A stretch of 64,000 bases of DNA. Source: Atrina japonica (taxonomy: Eukaryota; Mollusca; Bivalvia; Pterioida; Pinnidae). The stretch spans positions 1 through 64,000 of the forward strand of contig BROG01000139.1 in assembly GCA_030159075.1 (NCBI GenBank), written 5' to 3'. The translations under genes and the position numbers were made by a program. The notes beneath the pieces were generated by a model, which was not told the DNA's origin, ran no database searches, and saw nothing but the letters and a program-made list of their open reading frames with translations. Below, piece by piece: positions 25,199-37,100 of this stretch (positions within the stretch are counted from its first letter, which is position 1; each line of letters opens with the position of its first letter).

Positions 25199-28100
25199 CT
25201 GTAATATAAGAATAAAATAATTCAGCTCCTTAAATTATTTGATTGGTTGCTCTTAAAGGCCAAAACTTTAATTAAAAAGGCTAAAAAAGATATATTGCAG
25301 TAGGAAATTTTAACATATCATGCATATATAGCTTAGAATGAATGAAATTCTCGCAAATGAAAACTGATTTACAGTACATGAGTCAGGTTTGGCTCTGATG
25401 GGGAACAACTCAGAGAATTAAGGTGGTACAACTATTTTAATTACATGCATCCATCTATATAAAATATCTTATGCTTACCAGAAGTTCCAGCTTCAACACA
25501 GTCCACGGAATGTAGCACGGCCCAACAAACTGCTCTCTAGTAAAGGCATTCTGGGCATGACCTATTTTCAAAACAAGAGAAGACAAGTTGCTGGGTCAAT
25601 GCCATAGTAAGGTCATACTTTTACTTTCGTTTCAACTTTGGTTTTAGTTAATTAGTGGATGTTGGACATAACCATGTCAATCCTCCTATAGTTGGACATA
25701 ACCATTTCAATCTGCCTATAGTTGGACATAACCATGTCAATCTGCCTATAGTTGGACATAACCATGTCAATCTGCCTATAGTTGGACATAACCATGTCAA
25801 TCTGCCTAATGTTGAACATAACCATGTCAATCTGCCTATAGCTGGACATAACCATTTCAATCTGCCTATAGCTGGACATAACCATGTCAATCTGCCTATA
25901 GTTGGACATAACCATTTCAATCTGCCTATAGTTGGACATAACCATGTCAATCTGCCTATAGCTGGACATAACCATGTCAATCTGCCTATAGTTGGACATA
26001 ACCATGTCAATCTGCCTATAGCTGGACATAACCATTTCAATCTGCCTATAGCTGGACATAACCATGTCAATCTGCCTATAGCTGGACATAACCATGTCAA
26101 TCCTCCTATAGTTGGACATAACCATTTCAATCTGCCTATAGCTGGACATAACCATTTCAATCCTCCTATAGTTGGACATAACCATTTCAATCTGCCTATA
26201 GCTGGACATAACCATTTCAATCTGCCTATAGCTGGACATAACCATGTCAATCTGCCTATAGTTGGACATAACCATTTCAATCTGCCTATAGCTGGACATA
26301 ACCATTTCAATCTGCCTATAGTTGGACATAACCATTTCAATCTGCCTATAGTTGGACATAACCATGTCAATCTGCCTATAGCTGGACATAACCATTTCAA
26401 TCTGCCTATAGCTGGACATAACCATGTCAATCTGCCTATAGTTGGACATAACCATTTCAATCTGCCTATAGCTGGACATAACCATTTCAATCTGCCTATC
26501 GCTGGACATAACCATTTCAATCTGCCTATAGTTGAACATAACCATTTCAATCTGCCTATAGTTGGACATAACCATTTCAATCTGCCTATAGTTGGACATA
26601 ACCATTTCAATCTGCCTATAGCTGGACATAACCATATCAATCTGCCTATAGCTGGACATAACCATTTCAATCTGCCTACAGTTGGACATAACCATTTCAA
26701 TCTGCTTATGGTTGGACATAACCATTTCAATCTGCCTACAGTTGGACAAACCATTTCAATCTGCCTATAGTTGGACATAACCATTTCAATCTGCCTATAT
26801 CTGGACATAACCATTTCAATCTGCCTACAGTTGGACATAACCATTTCAATCTGCCTATAGTTGGACATAACCATGTCAATCTGCCTACAGTTGGGCATAA
26901 CCATGTCAATCTGCCTATTGTTGGACAAAACCATTTCAATCTGCCTATAGCTGGACATAACCATTTCAACCTGCCTATAGTTGGACATGAGTTTTACATA
27001 AAAACCTCTTAGACATTATACATTGATAGCTTTTGTTTCACCTGCTTCTTAACGAATAATACAATTCTAAAAACATCTGTACATAATAAAACAAATGATA
27101 TTTTTCCGTTAATTTTGTTTTGTTTCAATGGTGTCTCAATAATTTTTCAGTTATATGGTGGTGCCAAGCTTTTGATGATGGAAGAGAGATGCCAATTAAA
27201 ATGTACCCGGGAAGAGACCACCGGCCTTCCACAAGTAAACTGGCAAACTTTCTAAAAAAATCAGCTTAGGTTCCAGCGGGACTTGAACCTGTGCTGAAAA
27301 GAGGTGAAAGACCTCATGGTTGAAAGCATGATGCTCTAAATCACTGGGCCGTGGAGGCCCCTTCAGTTAATAGAAATATTTCATGACAAAAGAATAATAA
27401 ATTGACTTTTACGGAATCCTGTGAAAGATTACATCTTTAAAGCAGAATATGTTAAATATTTTTCCCAGTCATATCAAGTACACTAAGAAATTTATTAATT
27501 TGTCTCACCGTTTACCAGTACGACGTCACTCATACCAGCATCTACGGTAAAAATCATAGAATCATCGGAATCAAATAAATATGAGTTTTCCAAACGTAGT
27601 TTGATCTTCTCTTTTGTCCAACCCTAAAAAAAAAAAATGAAATAAAAAAAATTGTATTTAAGAAACACAGTGCCCCTGGGAAGTCTGTCGTTTATGATGA
27701 TTTTCAAGTCCCATAACTCTGGCAAATAACGCCGAATGCTGACCATAATCAAAACTCATCCAAAGTCTTAATTATATGAAGCTTCATAATTTTTTAATTT
27801 AAGGATACGGTTGACAGGAACCAAAATGTTGAGAACATAAAAATGCCCGCATTGCCGACAGATCAAAAACAATATGGGGACCTAAAGACTTCCTTAATTC
27901 TGACTGTAATTTTTGTGTAATTACATCTAAAAAAGTCTAAAAGAAAGAATATGTCACTTCCTTATTCAGACCAAATTTCCGGGTCACTTGGATGGTCCTA
28001 ATGACATGTTTTAACTAAATGCAAAGCAAGAGTTACCAGCAAATTTGCTTAATTTTAACCTTTTGTATCCATTTAGCAAATGCTTGAATTGGACTTGGGA

Positions 28101-31100
28101 ATCCAGGGTTTTTTTCAGCAGCTGTGAAATCACAATAACAGAATTGTTTTTAAATTCTTTACAGTAAAATTTGGAGTCATAAAAATTGTGAAATATTAAA
28201 TATCAAACACTATAACCCCAAACTTCCTGGTCTTGGAAAGTTACATGTACAGTCATTTCCCGAATTATCACCACTCGATTCATTGTCAATCTTGCAAAAA
28301 CACCAATTGCTTCAAGAACGTTTTTCCTGCTATATAAAATTCTCTTTATAATGCCAAATTCATTATCACCTTTCGCCACTCTATTTTGAGAACAAACGTT
28401 CGTTTCAAAGTGTCAATTACCTTGATATCCGCCATAGGTGATCATTGTCATTGAAGCAGTTAGTTGGTTGCTAGGGATCGGCAGTAGTCGGCAGTAGTAA
28501 GACCAGATAATTGAAGAATCAAATAAACAAGATATACTTAATATGATCTGTTGTCCTGTTTTCTATTGATTGATGATTTATCTATGATATCAAAGAACAG
28601 TAACTCTGTTTTCTCCAAGATGCAGAAATTCAATTTATCAGCAAACTTGATATACTGCCAAAATTTCTAGATAACAAAAGATGTCAGTTTTATAGAGAAT
28701 TGACTGTATATGGATAAGAGATATTCACCTGGTATGACGTATGTTTCATCAGAACCGTTGTGGAGATTCTATTGGCACAGACATGCCACAGCCTGTACTC
28801 TAAAGACGGCTCACTGTCTCGGAACTCTTGGAAAGCATGTTCCATGTCCTCCAGACTGATGAATAACAGCTGTGAAATGAACGAATGACAATGTCAGTTT
28901 AATCAGATTTTTAACATGTCCTTCCAAAGAATTTCAGAAAATTCTACTTTTTTTTCTTTTTCAAAAACATATCATTTTTTCCCTATGACTGCCTGTAAAA
29001 TTTCATCATTTTATAACCAATATTTACTTATACAATTTTACCATTCAAAAACAATATTTGCCTATTATCAAAAAATAGCTACCTTTACAATTTCATCAAT
29101 TTATGATTAATATATCTACCTGTATCGGTAATTAGTTTTATCATTTAAAAACCAATATATATACCTGTTCAATTTTATTACTTTCTGACCAATATTTACC
29201 TGTACAATTTTATCACTTTCTGACCAATATTTACCTGTACAATTTTATCATTTTATAACAATACCTACCTGTTCAATTCCATCATTTTATAACAATATTT
29301 ACCTGTACAATTCCATCATTTTATAACAATATCTACCTGTACAATTCCATCATTTTATAACAATATCTACCTGTACAGCTGTTTCACAAGTAACAGTGGC
29401 AGACCTTGGACGTTTTGTCAGCAACCCCATCTCCCCGATGATATTACCAGAGGTCAAAAAGTCAATCAAATTCGCTCTTATATGAAGTTCCGACTCGGAA
29501 GGTTTTTCCTCTACAATTGGTTTACCAGGTGGATCAGCTGCCTCCAACTACAAAGAAACCACTCCGTAATATTCACATTTGTACAATTCCACATTATTAA
29601 TTGAAATTACTTAAAGGGAGATAACCACAGAAATACAACAACTAAAAACTTCTAGTTCTTTAGGCAAGTATCAAAGGGAGGTCACTGCACAAATACAACT
29701 AACCAAAACTTCTAGTTATTTAGGCAAGTATCAAAGGTAGGTCATTGCACAAATACAACTAACCAAAACTTCTATTTCTTCAGGCAAGTATCAAAGGGAG
29801 GTCACTGCACAAATACAACTAACCAAAACTTCTATTTCTCCAGGCAAGTATCAAAGGGAGGTCACTGCACAAACACAACTAACCTAAACTTCTATGACAC
29901 TTGTGCATGTCAATAGCACTAAAACTGACTTCCAGTGTATACACGGTGCCATTATACATAGGTCCTACATGAAAGTGGTTATCATGACACTTGTGCTTGT
30001 CAATAGCACTAAAACTGACTTCCACTGTATACAAGGTGCCATTATACACAGGTTATTATATAAAAGTGGTTACCATGACACTTGTGCTTGTCAATAGCAC
30101 TAAAACTGACTTCCAGTATATAAACGGTGCCATTATACACAGGTTATTATATAAAAGTGGTTACCATGACACTTGTGCCTGTCAATAGCACTAAAACTGA
30201 CTTCCAGTATATACACGGTGCCATTATACATAGGTCCTACATAAAAGTGGTTACCATGACACTTGTGCTTGTCAATAGCACTAAAACTGACTTCCAGTGT
30301 ATACACAGTGCCATTATACACAGGTCCTACATAAAAGTGGTTACCATGACACTTTTGCTTGTCAATAGCACTAAAACTGACTTCCAGTGTATACACGATG
30401 CCATTATACACAGGTCCTACATAAAAGTGGTTACCATGACACTTTTGCTTGTCAACAGCACTAAAACTGACTTCCAGTGTATACACGGTGCCATTATACA
30501 CAGGTCCTACATGAAAGTGGTTACCATGACACTTGTGCTTGTCAATAGCACTAAAACTGACTTCCAGTGTATACACGGTGCCATTATACACAGGTCCTAC
30601 ATGAAAGTGGTTACCATGACACTTGTGCTTGTCAACAGCACTAAAACTGACTTCCAGTGTATACACGATGCCATTATACACAGGTCCTACATAAAAGTGG
30701 TTACCATGACACTTTTGCTTGTCAATAGCACTAAAACTGACTTCCAGTGTATACACGGTGCCATTATACATAGGTCCTACATGAAAGTGGTTATCATGAC
30801 ACTTGTGCTTGTCAATAGCACTAAAACTGACTTCCAGTATATACACGGTGCCATTATACATAGGTCCTACATAAAAGTGGTTACCATGACACTTGTGCTT
30901 GTCAATAGCACTAAAACTGACTTCCAGTATATACACGGTGCCATTATACATAGGTCCTACATGAAAGTGGTTATCATGACACTTGTGCTTGTCAATAGCA
31001 CTAAAACTGACTTCCAGTGTATACACGGTGCCATTATACATAGGTCCTACATAAAAGTGGTTACCATGACACTTGTGCATGTCAATAGCACTAAAACTGA

Positions 31101-34100
31101 CTTCCAGTGTATACACAGTGCCATTATACACAGGTTCTACATGGAAGTGTTAACCATGATACTCTTAATAGCTCAGTAATTACTGTTACAATCCAATGGT
31201 TATGTTACATGTATATTTTGAAAACGGAAGTTTTTTTAGACAAGGATTTACAAGTAAAATAATGATATGAAACTGAAATTCACAATAAACAAAAGTAAAA
31301 GAAAAATTATTTAACAGTAAAGTGAAAAAAATTTGAATGCATAAAAACTGAAAATGAAGCAAATGGAAATGCTGAAAATGGTAAGTATGAGTAAGATGTT
31401 AATACTTGAATAAGAGATGCTGTAACGGCAAATGAAAGCGTCTATTCAACTGATTATTTTGTTTGGAGAGTCACTAATAACTCATAAAGTTAATTCATCA
31501 CCCCCTGTGGTCACATTTAGACTCATCCAGATCAATAAATAGTATGGTCTACTGTCATAGTTGAGGAATGCACAAGTCAGTAAAATTATTGTAAAAGTTT
31601 TTACTTAAATCATACACTCCTGAATTCCGACAGTAGGCGTGACCATTCTTTGAAATGGGTGAGTCCAAATGTGGCTAGAGGGGTTGACATGTTAAACTGC
31701 AAGAATAATATAGTCATCACATGAATTGGTTTGTTAGTAGACTGAAACATATTCCTCAATAGTGTTCATAACAATACTCATAATCAATTTCATTAATGTC
31801 AAGGGATCAGATTCACTAAATCTGTGCTTTACCTAAATGCTCTTTTGCGTTGTCAAAATTAATGCGAATATTGTATCTCTTAGAATGGAACCTGTCTTGA
31901 GAGACCACCCTCTTGCCTCTAAAATGTGATCTCTCAAGAAAGGTGGTCTCTCAAAATCGGTTTTAATTCAAGGATGCCTTCAGTGGTTTTCAGAATGTGG
32001 TCTTAGAGGACAGGTGGTATTTCACAAGAGTGGTCCTCCAAGACAAGTTCTACTGTATCAGATTTGGATTCACTAAATTCAAGTTTTTCATGAAATGTCT
32101 TTTAAATACCAAAATTATTTTTCAATATCCAAATTGTCGTTGTCATTATGTTTAACACTTCCGTGTGTGTAATGATCAAGCAAGAAGGGGGGGGGGGAGG
32201 GGCAACTAATTTCTTACCATCTCCCTCAGGTCCTGAATGAATAAGTTTGTGTGTTCAAATGATGATTTACACCACACCTAAAACATTTTCAGTTACATGG
32301 AGGCGGCCAGTTTTTAATGGTGGAGGAGAGAACTTGCTTACAATTTACCTGTGAAGAAACTACTAGCCTTCCGTAAATAAACTGGCAAACTTCCTAACAA
32401 AATAAGTTTAGGTTCCAGCGGGGCTTGAACCCTCGCTGACAAGAGAAGAAATAAGTAATGTATTGTAGATGTAATCCCCGAGTGTCATGCAGTACAATGT
32501 TCCTCTCATGCAATTTCCCCGAAGTTTTTGTCAATATGAAGAATGTCCCCATGCAAAACAGTTACTGACACCTTTGGTGCAGTACATGTTTTGAGTTGTT
32601 CCTTGAAAAGTTATAATAAAGGTCAATAGGGAACTTTCGAGTTAACCCGATTTACTGTTATGATTCTACATTTATTCGTGCCTTCTCGATTTTGTTCCTC
32701 ATATGTTCTTCCAGTTTTCATATTTACCTTCACGTTGTATGTAAAGTAAATGGATATATTTTTACTTTTTAGCGCAGTTAATTTAGAGACTCTTTAAACA
32801 TACTACAGTGGGTCTATTTATTTGAATGCCAATTAACTAAAAAATCAGGAGGAAAAATGTGCAGACAGACCGGGAATTGAACCCAGGACCTTCCGAATAC
32901 TTACAGGGTGCTTTTACCCAATGTGCTATGGGGGCTATCTATATATTATCGAATCTGGAAACAACATTGAGGAACATTTTTCTAGAATAACGCAACTGGT
33001 GATAATAAAAGCAGGATTATAATGGTAATCTGGGCTGACTCAAAAGTTCCCTATTAAGTACAGTTAAATATGGTATCACACTGTAAAGGGCAAGGTGATC
33101 TAAGATTCAAGTCAAGGAGAGTTTTGTACAGAAATATAAGGTCAAAGGATGGTTACATATTGAAGAACACTGTATCTGAAAGTCAAGGTCAGACAAGTAG
33201 ATATGTACAAATTTATACCATACATAGTAGTCAAGGTCACAGAAATGGTTACATATTAAAGAACATGGTTTCTAAGGGTCAAGTTCAGACAAGTACAATT
33301 ATGTACAAACCTATACTGTACATAGTAGTCAAGGTCACAAGGATGGTTGGTTACACATTGAAGAACAGGGTGTCTGAGGGTCAAGGACAGACAAGCATTT
33401 ATGTACAGACCTTTACTATACAGTCAAGGTCACAAGGATGGTTATATATTGAATATAGTGTCTGAGGGTCAAGGTCAGACAAATACAGTTATGTACAGAC
33501 CTATATTGTACATAGTAGCCAAGGTCACAAGGATGGTTACATATTGAAGAACACTTTGTCTGAGCGTCAGGGTTAGACAAGCAGATTTATGTACAGAATT
33601 ATACTTAACATATTAGTCAAAGTCACAAGGAGTTATATAGGGACACCTTGGGTCAAGGTCAGACAAGAAGTTATATTCAAACAACTTGGGTCAAGGTCAG
33701 ACAAATAATATTAGAACACCATAACAGATGAAGGTCAGACAAATAACTATATTAGAATACACAACAGGTCAAGGTCAGTCAAATAGTAACACCATGACAA
33801 GTCAAGGTCAGATAAGTGGTTATACAAGTAAAATACCATGATAGGTCAAGGTCAGACAAGTAGTTATATTAGTAGGACACCATGACAGGTCAAGGTCAGA
33901 GAAGTAGTTTTATTAGAATACCAGGGTCAAGGACAGACAAGAAGTTATATTAGTAGAATACCATGACAGGTCAAGGTCAGACAGGTAGTTATGTTAGAAC
34001 ACCAGGGTCAAGGACAGAGTAGTTATATTAGTAAAATACCATGACAGGTCATGGTCACACAGTTTTAGACCTTATAGGAAAAGGCTGTCAAGGTTAGATA

Positions 34101-37100
34101 AATTAGATTCAGTCAGATAGTTTATACAGAGTTTATTATATTATAAATTTTATGGTCGGTATAATAATCTTGTTTGTGACTACTCTGTTTCACTAAGTGA
34201 AATGTTGAGTTGCCTTTTCGTTGGCGGTTGTTGAGACGTCTGTACCAATTGTGACGAGGATACACTCCTCATGTGTTTCATTGGACTTGACTGTGGACTT
34301 ACGGCGGGTGTGACCGGTCGACAGGGGATGCTTACTCCTCCATAGCACCTGATCCCACCTCTTGGTTTCCAGAGGTCCGTGTTTGTCCATTTTTACCGGA
34401 TTTGTTTATGTCCTGGACATCCTATTGATTTATACTTTGGTATCTGAGATTTTTATATAACTGAGTCAGAATCAAAATAGTTAAATAAAATCTAACTAGT
34501 TATACAAGGTAGGCTATATGTAGCGGGTGCTAAAAGTTCAACAAATACAAATCTATATATAAACTTCTGTGATCACATGACTACCATAATGATTAATATT
34601 GGAGATTGTTCGAGGTCTTTACAGAAAGATTTCCATTGTCCAAATCGGTATAAGAATGAGTGCCATGCAGAAATCATATGACATTACTATTCTATAATCT
34701 AGGATATGACATAACTATTTTATACTCTAGGATGCAAATCTACAGTAATACACATGCATATATATGACTAATTTTGTTTTAGTAAATTCAGTTTATAAAC
34801 TTCACAAGCCTAGTGACTTATTATGTCCCAGCCCAGGGTTTCTACTGTTCCAATCACCAACCTTTTGTTCAAGTACGTATTCAATGTCTTTTGAAATCTG
34901 TAGATTAAAAAATTGTTTAGTATTTTCCATGTAAAATGTATTCCATTTTCATATCTCGAAAGTATCTAATGGAGGCAATTGATTCACTCTAAGACAAAAC
35001 TTTGTTTTGTTATCTCAGCAACTCCTGAAAAACAATGAACTCTTCTTTAAATCAATGACTTAGACCAGTCCAAATGTGTGTTTAGGGGTAAATGAGTTAA
35101 GGGTCATATGAAACCTTGAAATTTTTGAAAAAATTCTATGATTTATGTGAAAAAACCAACAGAATCTTTATGTACCAAGAGATCAGAATTAATTTTGCTA
35201 GCTAGTGACAGCAAATTCATATTTTCCATACACTGACATTATTCCTATGATGTGCCAAAATTGATGTAATTCTTAATTATATATACATATATATATACAT
35301 ACATACACACACATATATATATTCATATATAACAAAAATGTTTCAAAACCCTGTTACAAAGTAATTTCTATTTCAATTTCAGTGCAACTTCACCACTGAC
35401 CATTAATGTTTTAAAGTTCTTATGTTTGTTTTGTTATGAATTTCCATTGTTTTGTTTTATAATACTGATGAATAGATACAAAGTTTTAATGTCTATCTTT
35501 TTCATATGTGTAAACAGAGGATTTTGACAGAAAGAATAAAATTTTACACATGTTAAATTTAAATTGCTGAATCTTGAAAACAGAAAATTAAATACTTTAA
35601 TTAGAAAATGCAAAACAAGACTTTTTTTTTATGGTATCAGTTTTATCAAAGCTGATTTAGAAATGAATATCTTGAAAAATTGTTGACTTAAATGAAATAC
35701 ATAGTGAAAAGTTGCGTCAATTATGGCACGTCACAGCAAACTATATCACTATGGAGAGATATATAGTACTTCTGTATTATAACACCAGCAATATTCCATA
35801 TAGGCTCATAGGCTGTACTACACAAACAAATTTCTGTCCCCCTCTCAAACATACCCCCTCTCAGCACTTTGCATCTCGATTGAAGCCTGCAGCTTCATCT
35901 TAGTCTACACATATATCTTACTGATGGCAATAAATCATACACATGCATAACCAACACTTAACATGACATGTTCAGTGAAAACACTTCAATAACACTTAAC
36001 ATGTAACACTAACACATACACAACAATTAACAGTTACAACATGACATGTAAAGTGAAAACACTTCATAAACACTTAACATGTAATGCTAACACATACACA
36101 ACACTTAACAGTTACAACATGACATGTACAGTGAAAACACTTCATAAACACTTAACATGTAACACTAACACATACACAACAATTAACAGTTACAACCTGA
36201 CATGTAAAGTGAAAACACTTCATAAACACTTAACATGTAATGCTAACACATACACAACACTTAACAGTTACAACATGACATGTACAGTGAAAACACTTCA
36301 TAAACACTTAACATGTAATGCTAACACATACACAACACTTAACAGTTACAACATGACATGTACAGTGAAAACACTTCATAAACACTTAACATGTAACACT
36401 AACACATACACAACACTTAACAGTTACAACATGACATGTACACTGGAAACACTCTGAAAACACTTCATAAACAATTAACATGTAACACTCACACAACACT
36501 TAACAGCTACAATGACGACAGTTAAAACAAGTTGTGTTTGAGATGAGGGATGTCCAATAAAAGCAACTTGAAATTTCAAAGTCCCATAAAGCCTCTGTTA
36601 CAACCGGCCGTACTTCCACTCTACGGGGTACTACAGCAAAAAAAACACTAAGGAACACATGGGCCTCACACGGCCTTCTTGCGGAATTTTGAGCACACAC
36701 ACTGACCATAAGGACGTATGATGGATGTTGAGCATGTCCAACAAACTCTGTGATTTCCCAATAACATACGCCAATCTTTCAAATAGACTGCTACTTTTTT
36801 TCTGTCCCCATGACCTCTACGACTCTCAGGCATGGCGAAGATGCACAATTTAAAAGCCCATGTGCTTTTTTGTGACAAAGACTTAAATGTTGACAAAACT
36901 GGAGGTCATCCAAGATATCACTGATATAAGGAAACTAACCAAATTCTGAGAAAAAACCAATATGTTGCTAATAGACAAAAATCAAACAGAAAAAAATTGG
37001 ACCAAAACAACACTTGACAGATAACATTACTGTTTAACACACCAATTGACAGGTAACACTGCAGTTTATACACAACACTTGATAGTTAACACTTGACAGG

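Noticed and set aside
25657..26985. CRISPR-like regular repeats
   Set aside because: Units are contiguous with no unique spacers, and the DNA is eukaryotic. Same for the other arrays.
25648..26988. Open frames of 365-446 codons on both strands
   Set aside because: They result from a 30-bp tandem repeat whose unit is a multiple of three; no splice or start context.
28060..28121. Exon-like segment with CACAG acceptor and GTTAAA donor
   Set aside because: It is 62 nt long, which would break the frame between two phase-0 exons, and the flanking exons join correctly without it. Pseudo-exon.
30127..31179. Open frames of 350 and 332 codons on opposite strands
   Set aside because: Product of the 90-bp tandem repeat.
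32855..32940. tRNA gene
   Set aside because: Box A and box B are present but the acceptor stem does not pair and the anticodon arm is poor; SINE-type relic. The heads at 27265-27362 and 40637-40735 were rejected as tRNA genes because they continue into a shared SINE body.
36041..36457. 138-codon Thr/Asn-rich frame
   Set aside because: Lies wholly in the 78-bp minisatellite.
36500..36896. Two overlapping minus-strand frames with several Cys and basic residues
   Set aside because: Locally higher GC and somewhat protein-like, but two frames are needed, no splice borders fit SLC9C, and no domain is recognised. Could be a retro-pseudogene fragment; not supported.
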